From contig CM065801.1 of NCBI GenBank assembly GCA_033398695.1, forward strand, positions 2,418,001-2,482,000: a stretch of DNA of 64,000 nucleotides, read 5' to 3'. Made by a program: the position numbers and the translations under genes. Below, one piece after another: positions 24,519-35,900 of this stretch (within the stretch, counting starts at the first letter, position 1; the number at the start of each line of letters is the position of its first letter). The notes under the pieces are model-generated. The model saw nothing but the letters and a program-made list of their open reading frames with translations. It did not search any database and had not been told where the DNA came from. Origin of the DNA: Orobanche coerulescens (Eukaryota; Streptophyta; Magnoliopsida; Lamiales; Orobanchaceae).

Positions 24519-24738
24519 TGTTATAATAAAGCCTTGAAAGTGACATTTCAATTACCCTTTTGTTTTTATATAGTGTGAATGACTATTATACCCCTGATGT
24601 AAATATGTAATTACGATTGTGCCATCTGAAGTTTTCCTATAAATAGGACTTCAGTTATTAATGAAAAATATACTTGAGAATCATTCTCTCTATTCTCTCT
24701 CTAAATTTTCTCTCTCTATTATTTTCGATTTTACAACA
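24519..24738 (+). repeat. 3' LTR
   Basis: Same TGTTATAATAAAG start and TTTTACAACA end as the 5' LTR. It is followed immediately by the CAGTC duplication (24739-24743). Confidence 0.92.
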
Positions 24739-24757
24739 CAGTCCAATTATTCACTCA

Positions 24758-26467
24758 TCTACTTTACTATTAAAAGAGAGTTGTACAAGACAAGTGTCTT
24801 TATGTGGATTTTTTAGATTAATTATTATTTTTTTTTAAAAAATACACTCCTACACATTTGAATGAGAGTTAATGAGAACCAATTTTTTTTTCTTTTTTCT
24901 TTTTATTTTTCTATCAATGTTTAAAAGTTAATAGTTTATCATCTCAACTCTATTTTTTATTATTAATATTTTAAATTAATCTTCTTTTTACAATATTTGA
25001 TTTAACAATCATTAGGCATATATATAATTAAAATATTCCTTTTTGAATATAAGTTGTTTTTGAATAATTATTACATTATATCTTGATTTTAAATTATTTG
25101 TATATAAAATATAAAAATCAGATAATTTTCAAATAATTTCTTTGAAGTAAATCTATCTTTTTACAAGATCAATATTTTTACTTTTGTTTTCACCTTCTTA
25201 TAATTATTTTAGATTATTGAGTTATTTTATTTTAAAAATATTTGGGAAAAGAATTATTGACATGTTAGACTTATAATTCCGAGTAGAAAGATATATTATT
25301 AGTTAAAATAATTTTTTGATTGATTCATCTTTTTGTGAAAAGAAAAATTATATAAACAAATACAATAAATTGATTATATTTTTATTTAAATACATCACAA
25401 TAATATACTTTATTACCATGTGCCTAATGAATTAATATCATTGTGGATCTCAAGGTATATTATTAAGTATAAAATGCGTGACTTTAATCTAAATATTTAA
25501 CAAAAATATATGACATTATTTTGCCTGTATACTGATAGGTAATTATATTAGTATATTAATATAAATATTATAAATATACAATGATCATATATATTACTGT
25601 CATGTTTATATATTTTATATCGAACTTTTACCCATCTATACTTAATACTAAAAGAGAGTCGCAAAAAAATATAAGGAAACATGTGTCATCTCCACATTAA
25701 TCCTCTTTTTAAAAATCCTAAAAAAATGGACATTTAATTTGGGAGGGGGTTAGAAGGTTATTCCATTATATACTATCTATCAATTAAAAAATTTCTCTCA
25801 TTTTATTCCTTTTATTTTTAAGCTAATAGTTTAAACAATTATAACTTTTATGTATCAATTTTATTTTTAAAAAAATATATCAAATTAATCTTACTTCGTG
25901 CTCTTTAATTTGACATCCATATGGTATATATAAAGTAATATAAATATAATTATTATATATTTAGATGATTAAAATATTTCAATATAAAAACATAAGAATA
26001 TTGAAGAAAAATATATTTTAGTTTATTTTCATAGCTTTTTAACAATTATTTGATTTTTAAAAATTATTTTGTTCTAATTATAAAATAGTAAAATATATTA
26101 CATATATGTCAAATCATATAAAATTACATTTGTAAGAATATTGGTTGTATACTTTTAGTGAAAGTTGATAATACAACAACAACAACAACAACAACATCGG
26201 AGCCTTAGTCCCAAAATGCTTTGGGGTCGGCTATAATGAAAGTTGATAATAATAAATTTATGGTTTTCTATCATGTGCCCTTAGATCACATGATAAGAGT
26301 TTATAAATGAAATTAAATCAAATAATAGTATATGTATATGTGTGTGTATACTGACTCATGTATATTTTATAATAATTTTATAATATTATTGAAATTCGAT
26401 CATATATTATTAAAATAATAAAATATTTAATATTTTACGCCGTGCATCGAACGAGAGGACATATAGT
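24758..26467. mobile_element. One or two Helitron-like non-autonomous elements
   Basis: Helitron-style 5' ends after a host A occur at 24758 (TCTACTTTACTATTAAAAG) and 25635 (TCTATACTTAATACTAAAAG). A degraded 3' hairpin, GCCGTGCATCGAACGAGAGG, followed by ACATATAGTA, ends near 26467. The interior is AT-rich without coding sequence. A CAACAACAA/GGGGTCGGCT dispersed repeat lies inside at about 26169-26236. Confidence 0.45.
26169..26236 (+). repeat. CAACAACAA / GGGGTCGGCT dispersed SINE-like repeat
   Basis: (ACA)n is followed by GGAGCCTTAGTCCCAAAATG and CTTTGGGGTCGGCTATAATG. The same signature occurs at about 5941-5992 (minus) and 34062-34125 (plus). Confidence 0.65.
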
Positions 26468-26589
26468 ATCTTATAATGTTTTCCTAATCTATACTGTATC
26501 ATGAGTTCGGATACAATATATCAAATCCCGATGGCCCGATCTGCTAGTTGTTTTCTACAGCGAAATCCTCTGCCTCTGGCGATGAACGG

Positions 26590-26824
26590 GCCGCCAGCCA
26601 ACGGCCCAACTCTAACAACCTGGGCCGTTTTACCAATGCTTATATTGGTCCGATATGTGGATAAGAGCTGGGCCGTGAGGCAGGAGTTGTGTGTTGTAAA
26701 TGGATGAGCACGCGCCGCATGAAATTCCCGCCAAAGCTTGCCGGCTGTCGGGTTTCCCGGTTCCGATTCCCGCCTTTTTCCTCCGCGCTGTGCGCTTTCT
26801 CTTCTGTATCTTCATTTCCCGCCT

Positions 26825-26870
<46 letters not shown>
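26590..26870 (+). promoter_or_regulatory. MSH6 promoter and 5' leader with E2F-like and GGCCCA sites and a CT tract
   Basis: E2F-like motifs are TTTCCCGCC (26815-26823, canonical TTTCCCGC), ATTCCCGCCAAA (from 26724), GATTCCCGCC (26765-26774) and TTTCCCGG (26753-26760). Upstream, CGGCCCAAC, CTGGGCCGT and GCTGGGCCGTG (about 26600-26680) are site-II-like GGCCCA motifs bound by TCP factors in many plant proliferation genes. A (CT)20 tract follows at 26831-26870, about 105 bp before the ATG, and probably lies in the 5' leader. E2F control of replication and repair genes is known; action at this gene is inferred. Confidence 0.6.
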
Positions 26871-26874
<4 letters not shown>

Positions 26875-26877
26875 AAC

Positions 26878-26883
26878 ATGTGA
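26878..26883 (+). promoter_or_regulatory. Minimal start-stop uORF upstream of MSH6
   Basis: ATG TGA lies directly after the CT tract, 93 bp before the main ATG. If transcription starts upstream of it, ribosomes would meet an immediate start-stop, an arrangement known in plants to repress or tune downstream translation. The transcript start is not known, so this is conditional. Confidence 0.35.
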
Positions 26884-26975
26884 TCCTGCTTCCACTTTTT
26901 TTTTCACTCTATCCTATACATTATACATAATACAGATAATATACTAGCATAGACAAGGTATAGAACAATAATCGG

Positions 26976-29900
26976 ATGGCCCCATCGAAAAAGACGAGCA
27001 ACGGTCGGTCGCCGCTGGTCAACCAACAGCGTCAAATCACAGCATTCTTCTGCAAGAAGCCGGGATCATCGCCGTCACCTTCCCCGTCGCCGTCTCCCTC
27101 TCTTTCCAAACTAAACCCTAACCCTAGCCCGAGCCCGATAACGCCTTCGCCTTTGCAGTCGAAGAGCAAAAAACCTGTTCTCCTCATCAGCCCGAACTTG
27201 GCCTCCGCTTCACCTGAAAACCGTGGCTCTGATAAGAAATCATACGGGGCAGATGCTATTGACAGGCGAATCAAGGTTTATTGGCCCTTAGATCAGTCTT
27301 GGTACGAAGGCTGCGTGAAGTCGTTTGATAAGATATCAGGTAAGCATTTGGTGCAGTATGATGACGGTGATGAGGAAATGATAAATCTTTCGGAAGAAAA
27401 GACCGAGTGGATTGAGGAGCCAGCAAAGAAGAAGCTTCGGAGGCTAAGAAGAATGTCGGTGGTGGTAGATGAAGAGGATGGTGGTGACGGTGATCTCAAA
27501 GAATTAGAAGATGATTCTGATGATGAGGATTGGGGGAAAAAGGCAGAAAATGAAACATTAGAAGATGATGATTGTTTGGAGGATATGGATTTGGAGGTGG
27601 AAAACGAGGAAACTGGAAGAGGTAGTGGTAGGAAGAAGACAATCTCCAGGAAACGGAGTGTGAATGATGGAGAACAAATGTCATCAGTGGCTAGTAAGAA
27701 GAGTAAGATTGGTGGAGAGTTGAAGAATAGTGTTTCAGAGGTTTCAGCTGCAGAAAAGCTGATTGGGCCCATTAAAAGACTGAGTCCTTATAGTAAGTAA
27801 CATTTTTTCCTTGCAAAATCAATCAAATTAAATTTTTGTTGTCTTGTATCTGTGATAAGCTGATTTCTTGTCCAAGCAAGAAGTTAAGGATCGTAACATG
27901 TGAATTGTATTGCTTTAGCTTGATTGGGATTATTTAAAGGTTATTTTAAGTACTTATTCCTCCAAGTTGTGTTATGATCGCCATGTTGTAGTTCCAGAAA
28001 CAGGCAATTGATGTAGATGTAATGGCTATTATCTGGTAACAAAATTGGATTTTAGGTTTTACTCAAATGGTGTCTCCTCCCATTTCTATACTTCTTATTT
28101 CCGGTTAAAATGTGCTAGATCATATTGGTTCGAATGTTTTTTTTTTTAAAAACTTGTCAATGTTATGTAATACTACAGACTGATTATAGAGTCAGCAGTA
28201 AATTTTAGACTGTTGCACGTAGGTGAGAAAGTATCACTTCTAGATAGTTCCACAATGGGAGATGATGCAAACAGATTTGCGACTCGTGGGGCAGACAAAT
28301 TGTGCTTCCTTGAGGTGTAAGTCTTTATGTACTTTTGATCTTTATACATAAAAATATTACAGTCAGATCTAATGGAAGAGTTAGTAACTTCTAAACTGCT
28401 ATTCTTCAGTCATAATTTTTGAGGCATTCACATTTTCACCGTTACCAAAAAATATATTTTGGCTTATTCTTACAGTGTACTATGTTGAACTGGTTTCTTC
28501 TTCTGAAACAGAAATCGTAGAGATGCCAATGGAAGGCGCCCTGGGGATGTAAATTATGACCCAAGGACGCTTTATTTACCTCAGGACTTTGTAAAAAATT
28601 TAACTGGCGGCCAGGTAATTAACATCCTCAGCTACTTGTAGTACTATTGCTGGAAAATATTTTTGAGTTTTTTTTTCTAATGTATTTTGTACTCTTAGAG
28701 GCAATGGTGGGAATTTAAGTCAAAGCATATGGACAAGGTTCTTTTTTTCAAGGTAATACCATGTTCATTCGAAATATCTGAAGTTGTACATGCTTTCGGC
28801 TTTATTCATCATACTGTCCTGTTAGGGTGTGATCATTCTTTCTGATATTGAACCAGATGGGCAAGTTTTATGAACTTTTTGAAATGGATGCACATGTTGG
28901 AGCCAAAGAACTTGGTCTGCAGTATATGAAGGTACATTATTTATGCTGGATTGCTGTCTATCATTTAACAGTGTCATGAAAAGGGAGAGGAATCTTGATA
29001 AAAAATTTACCCATTTGAAGAACTTAAAGTTTCTGTAGGTCAATGTTTAGGAAGATTGAACTTCCTTCTAGATTACTTTATTGCTCAAGTTGATATATAA
29101 CGGCTGCTTGACCTTTCAGGGAGAGCAACCTCATTGCGGATTTCCAGAGAAGAACTTTTTAATGAATGCAGAGAAGCTGGCTAGAAAGGTTGTCTTCTGC
29201 TTGTAAACTATTCTGTCTTGAACCTTTTAAGCCTTAAATATTAATTTCCCTACTTCTGAAAGCTTTGATTGTATGAGAATATTTGGTGTCAACAGGGATA
29301 TCGTGTTCTTGTTGTGGAGCAAACAGAGACACCTGAACAGCTCGAGCTTCGTCGGAAAGAAAAGGGCTCCAAAGATAAGGTCAATCTGATTTTAATCTTA
29401 GGACTTGCACAAAAATGATCTTTTACTCATATCACGATTATGTTCCTTGGGGCTGATAAAATTTTCACGATCTTTTTCCAGGTTGTGAAACGTGAGATAT
29501 GTGCCGTGGTCACAAAAGGAACTTTAACAGAGGGAGAAATGCTTTCAACCAACCCTGATGCGTCCTATCTATTAGCAGTGACTGAGAGCTGTGTAACTTC
29601 AGAAAACCAACAAGGAGTTCACATATTTGGTATCTGTGTGGTTGATGTTGCAACAAGCAAAATTGTCCTTGGGCAGGTAAGAGGGAATTACTTGATTGTA
29701 GCAGGGCTAATTCATATAGAGCTTGACGTGCCTGAGTTTGTTGTTTCCCTTTCATATATGTTATTTTTGTGTGTTATCTGCAATTTGCTACTATTTGCAC
29801 ATGCGTAAATGGGAATGAACTTTTACATTCGGTGGACCTGAAGTCAATATAATAAGAGAAGTTATTAGAACTTGGAATTGAGCCCTAACTGAAGTTTGGC

Positions 29901-32900
29901 CTCGTCATCTCCAACACACACCCCTCACGTCGAGGGCTCGACATCTCGAGCGTGGATTTTACAGGGATGGACATCTGGGGTGGTCGAACAGGGTCCCAGT
30001 AGTGGGAAGTGGGTGTCCCAGCAACATCTTGACGCTAGGGTCTGATACCATATTACAACTTGTGTTTGAGCCTAACTCAACCTCAAGGGTTTACCCATCG
30101 CTTACACACACAAGTTTGACGCAATATCTAGTTGATTGGGAATCTTCAATAGAAGTTGATGAATTTGCTAATGAAATACCTCGTATCTGTACTTGTTTGG
30201 TATTGGGATGATATGAATTTCATTATTCAGTAGCCTAACTTGAACATGAATATTTTTTTTTTCTTCTGATTTTTGTTGCTGTCTGCCTATGGCAGAGGTG
30301 TCTGTTATCCCCTCAATATGCATGTGGATGCTGGATTCTTTCTTGTACTTCCTTATCTTCTCTTCAGATACATTCTCTGTGGTATTAAGTATGCTTCCCT
30401 TGACCAGTTCAGGGATGATGCAGATTGCAGTTCATTATGCAGTTTATTATCTGAGTTGAGGCCAGTTGAAATTATAAAACCTGCTAAGCTGCTCTGTCCT
30501 GAGACTGAAAAGGCACTGTTTAGACATACGAGAAATCCTTTGGTCAATGAATTGATTCCTTTTTCTGAATTCTGGGATGCTGAAAAAACTATTCGTGAAG
30601 TTATGGCCATCTATCAACGACTTGGAGGTCATTCATGTTCCCCAGTTGTGAATGAAGTAGTTCTGCAATCTAGTGATTCTACGTTGGAAAATGGTGGTAC
30701 AAACTGCCTACCAGATGTATTATCCAACCTTGTGAGTGCTGGTGAAAATGGAAGCCAAGCACTCTCAGCGTTTGGTGGCACTCTTTTCTATCTGCGACAG
30801 GCTTTTTTGGATGAAACCCTTGTCCGATTTGCAAAGTATGAGATGCTTCCTTGTTCTGGATATGGTGAACTCACTCAAAAACCATATATGGTTCTCGATG
30901 CATCTGCACTGGAAAATCTTGAGATATTTGAAAATAGCAGAAATGGAGATTCTTCTGGGTAACTTGCACTATTACTATTGTTATCCTTTCAAAGTTGTCT
31001 TTATCATTAATAGCTTACTTTTCTAGTTCCTCAAACTTTTTGGTTTCCACAGGACACTATATGCTCAGTTGAACCATTGTACCACAGCATTTGGTAAAAG
31101 GTTACTTAGATCATGGCTAGCAAGACCCTTGTATCATCTCAAGTCAATTAAGGAACGCCAGGATGCTATTGCAGAATTGAAAAGGGTATGCCTGACGTGA
31201 AAAGTCTTATCCAACTATGTTAGATTTTCTGTTGACTATTTCTTGACTCAATAGTAGCATTGACAATAGTCCCTATGAAAGAATTCACTAGCAGTAGTCT
31301 CGGACGTCAATTTAGGAAACAAAGAGATCAGATTCGCCCTTTCTTGTTTAGTACGAAAAGGGAATCCTTTCTCTGTAGTCGTTCGAGTCCTATGATGCTA
31401 TACCGACTCGTCTTCCTATTTAGACATCATTATTTAATATTTAAATTAAGACAGGGAACGACTAATAGACAAATACAAAGTTCCACATAACAACCTGGTA
31501 CTCATTCAAAAAGTCTTTGAACTGCTTGGCGTTGGCCAAATTCACATGGTTGCAATTCAGGGGAGAGTATAAGACTTGCTTGGTAAAGGCACGTCTTCTC
31601 GCTTTTCATGAATGTGTCTCCCCCTCCGCTCCTATTGCCCGCGTAAGAATACTCTTTATGAACAAAGTGATTCGGAGTAGCCTACAGGAAGAAACTACGA
31701 CCCCGCCCATGGCATAAGTATATTCTTTGTCCAATTCTGCCTGCGGGTTCTCTCCTTCCGTTGATTCTGCATCGACTTGCTTGAGCAATCGGAGGCCCTA
31801 ATATGCAACAATACGCAAACTCCACCAGACATTGAGAGAGCAGTTGCTGATGTGAGATGAGATTGCATTGTATAGGACAGCTTTTTAGTTCTTACCCTCT
31901 CTTTTTCCACGGTTGTACAAAGTTTGTTTGTTCAGCTGGAGGAATCCCTTTATGCTTTGACTACGTTTTTGTTCTAGGGTCACGAAAGCCAAGCTCTAAG
32001 GGTCCTTATTTGGCCTGGCTTGTACGATGTTAGACTTATCCTCTTTGGCATATCGCTGCCACCTATCCTTTGGCACCTAGAATCTTTGCTCACACGCCTA
32101 AATGCTTCAGCCCGCATTGAATGCTGGGCCAGCCCTTCGAGTCAAAGTACGACTTGTAGTCGGAGTAAATCCTAGTGGATTGATGATTCCGCTTTCTCTT
32201 CCGCGGGGGTCGATTTCTCTTTTAAAGTGAAAAATCGCCTCCCACCACAAGAGGGCTTAAGTGGATTTGAAATTTTATATAGTCGTGTATATTTAGATTT
32301 TGTGTTGAGATATTGAGCTCTGAAAACTAAAGATTTAAGCAAATGGCTGTGTGATATTCTAACTCTGTTCATAATTTGCACTTTTCTGTGAATGATTAAA
32401 TTTTTCCTCATTCCAGATTTTGCTCTACTTGTGCATATTGCAAGGCTTGGGAACTTTCCATTAATGTTGCCGTTTCTTCCGAAGAACATTAATCATTTTT
32501 TTTTCAATTATATGTGTCTTAGGGAGTTAATCAATCATATGTTATGGGCTTTAGAAAAGAGTTATCAAAGCTTCCTGACATGGAACGTTTGCTTGCACGC
32601 ATCTTTGCTGGCAGGTGAAGTTGCTAAGGTTTATTTCCTAATATATTATTCAAGTAAACCTAGTATATTTGTTCAACTAATTCTCTGGATGAAATACAGT
32701 GATGCTAATGGCAGGAATGCAAATAAAGTTGTTCTATATGAAGATGCATCCAAGAAGCAGCTCCAAGATTTCATTTCAGCACTACGTGGGTGTGAAATGA
32801 TGGCCCATGCCTGCTCTTCACTTGGTGCCATTTTAGACAATGTGGAGTCTAGACTGTTGCATCATTTATTAATGCCTGGTATAGCACAAAAGTTTAGCAT

Positions 32901-35900
32901 TATTGTGGCAAGTCTGGTGACCATCATCTTAAACGACAGATGTGTTTCCAGGGTCTGGGATTTCTGATGTTCATTCAATTTTAAGACATTTCAAAGATGC
33001 CTTTGATTGGGAGGAAGCAAATCATTCGGGGCGTATAATACCTCGAGATGGGGCTGATGTTGAGTATGATGCTGCACGGCAAATCGTTAAAGACATTGAA
33101 TCCAATCTTGGAAAACATTTAAAGGAGCAGCGTAAAATACTTGGAGATGCATCTGTAAGAACCCAAAGTAACCTTGTCCACGATCTTAATTTTTTAAAGC
33201 ATGGTCATAATCTTAGGTCTTTTGTATCATATGTAGATTTCTTTTGTCACAATTGGAAAAGATGCATACCTTTTGGAGGTCCCCGAAAGTTTATCACAAA
33301 GCATTCCCAAGGAATACGAGTTAAGATCATCTAAGAAGGTAATAGCACAACTTCTGGCTTTTTTTTAAGTAGGTCAGTTATCTGTGTAGCTATTCCTGCT
33401 CCATTGCAATCCTTGCATGCGAGTTGGATATAAACAAACGATTTTCTCATTGAAGTTTGTGGGTTGTTCAGATAAGGACTGCTATGTAGTACAACATTAC
33501 TAAAATGGGGGGATTGGCAAAATCTCTTATCCTGGTTGGGTTTGACTTTAGTTCTGATCTGTCATTGTTTATAGTTACTTCAAAAGAGTGGACATTTAGC
33601 TGCTTACGAAGGATCGAAGATCTATTTTGTGCCTTCTTCATTTGCTTCTCCATCTTGTCGGACCATATGCCATCTCTTGTTGTGGTCCTTAAAATCTTCT
33701 AAATAATTTAAGAGAATAAATTTCTGGCCGTCAAAATATTAGGACACTCGAGCTTCTTTCCCCCATTGCTTTCTGAATCTTCAGTGGGGAATCAGATCAC
33801 ATGTATTCTTGTTGAGATCTAACTTTTTGTGTTTTGAATCATTCATTTATTTGCAGGGTTTCTGCCGCTACTGGACTCCGGTGATCAAAAGGTTGATTAA
33901 AGAGCTTTCTCAAGCTGAATCCGAGAAGGAATCAAAATTAAAGAGCATTCTTCACAGATTGATCGAACGATTCTGCGAGAATCACATTAAATGGAGACAA
34001 ATGGTCTCTACTGTCGCAGGTATTATTGCCCTCGTGAAATTAGAGCAGAAGCTGTTCGGAAACTGAACAACAACAACAACATCTAAGCCTTAGTCCCAAA
34101 ATGATTTGGGGTCGGCTAACATGAATCAAACTTTGAAACCGTCAATAATCGTTACATAAATAACATAAAAGGAAAAAAGAGGGAAACTGAAAAATGGCAA
34201 AAATGGATTCTCATGTGCTTTGCCATGTATAGTTTCTTTACCCAGATTTATAGCTGTCACCGTGATGCCTTATGCATTGCTGCAGTAATATCTCTATCTA
34301 GTTTAAGATTTTCTTAATGTTGGTCATCATCTCATGTGGGGGACTTGAATGTTATTTTGCAGAACTGGATTGTTTAATCAGCTTATCCATTGCAAGTGCA
34401 TATTATGAAGGGAAAACATGTTGTCCAGTTATATCCACACCAGATCATCATGAAGTGCCGTGCCTCAGTGCTAAATGTTTAGGACATCCTGTTTTAAGGA
34501 GTGATGCTTTGGGAGAGGGTACCTTTGTCACCAACGATGTCACACTAGGTGGTTCCAGTCATGCCAGCTTTATACTCCTTACTGGACCTAACATGGGTGG
34601 GAAGTCTACTCTTCTACGCCAAATTTGTTTGGCTGTGGTTTTGGCCCAGGTGAGATTTTGAAATCTCTTTTTCCATAAGGTCTTTTATTCATTATCAGTG
34701 GCTTCACTTTGATTCTTTACAGATGGGAGCATATGTGCCTGCCGAAAGTTTTGTGTTGTCTCCTGTAGATCGGATATTTGTTCGAATGGGTGCTAAAGAT
34801 CAGATTATGGCTGGACATAGCACATTTCTGACGGAGCTTTTGGAGACTGCGTCTATGATGGTACAATGGAATTTGCCATTGTATTTGCCACTTTAGGCGA
34901 ATGAAATTCTTCTCTTTTTTTTTTCCTTTCAGAAAATCATTTTATGAAACGAGATAAAGATATGGTTTGAGTAGGTGAAATGTCTTATAGTAATTCTGCA
35001 AGCATACAGATAAAAACTCCCAATCTGAAAAATCTAGTTAAAGAAATAAGAGCTTTTCTACGCATTTGAGGTTTGATTTCGTAGAAGATCCAACTTTCGT
35101 TTGGGGGTCCTTGCAGCTGTTTGATCTTTTCTTGTAGCATTTGTTTTCTATTTATGGCTTTGTTTTCGACAAAGTGGGAGTATCTTTTTTTTTTTTTTTT
35201 TTCTTCTAACCTGTTTCGATGGATGATGTAGAATTCAGCAACTCGCAATTCACTTGTGGCATTGGATGAGCTGGGACGAGGGACATCAACATCAGATGGG
35301 CAAGCGATTGCGTATGTGCAGACCTAACCAGGCAGAAGCATCCATATTATATATCTGTTCTTACTTTAATCAGATGAACCGTAATTAAAAGCTAATTAAA
35401 GTATATTATTCACGAGTTCTCTTTTTTCTGATCTCTCTCGCCAGTGCATCAGTTCTTGAACATTTTGTCCGTGAAGTACAATGTCGGGGAATGTTTTCTA
35501 CACATTATCATAGATTAGCTGTCGACTACCAGAATGATCCTAAGGTATGCCGTTCTTCTGAAACAGTAGACAGCTTATTGATACATCTTCAAATACTACA
35601 ACTCATTTTGCGTACTGGCGAAAGAGCTCCTTGCACTAACACTAGTCAAGGAGGAAAGCCACTCCGCGAGGGAGACGAACCACCTCCAATGAGGTGACAA
35701 GCCTTCTCGAGTAAGGAACAAGACACTTCCAACATGAACGAAAATTCACCAGGCTCGAGCTAATAAAACCATGCACTAGACAAAACAATTGTCGTCTACA
35801 CGCATCACCCCACAACAAAAAAAAAAAAGGAAAAATAAAAAAATACAGAAACTGAAAACCAACCAAAAATAAAAATGAAAATTAGAAATAAATTGCAGCC

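Larger units (their letters stand above)
18269..24738 (+). mobile_element. Young non-autonomous Ty1/copia-like LTR retrotransposon
   Basis: Two 220-bp LTRs (18269-18488 and 24519-24738), each TG...CA, differ at three positions by eye. A 5-bp CAGTC duplication flanks the element at 18264-18268 and 24739-24743. A TTATCAGCACGA motif directly follows the 5' LTR in the primer-binding position, and AAGGGGGAG precedes the 3' LTR as polypurine tract. Before the tract, about five diverged copies of a CACTGGGTTTTCC / AAGGTTTT.AACGAGGCA module occur, familiar from plant copia elements. No intact gag or pol frame exists, so it must move in trans. The near-identical LTRs imply recent insertion. An antisense ORF is listed separately. 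Confidence 0.9.

Noticed and set aside
27109..27127. Telomere-like AAACCCTAACCCTAG in MSH6 exon 1
   Set aside because: It encodes the LNPNPS stretch in frame and is too short for an interstitial telomere; a telo-box role cannot be supported.
27032..27772. Minus-strand frames opposite MSH6 exon 1
   Set aside because: Antisense shadows of the Ser/Pro-rich and acidic MSH6 N-terminus.
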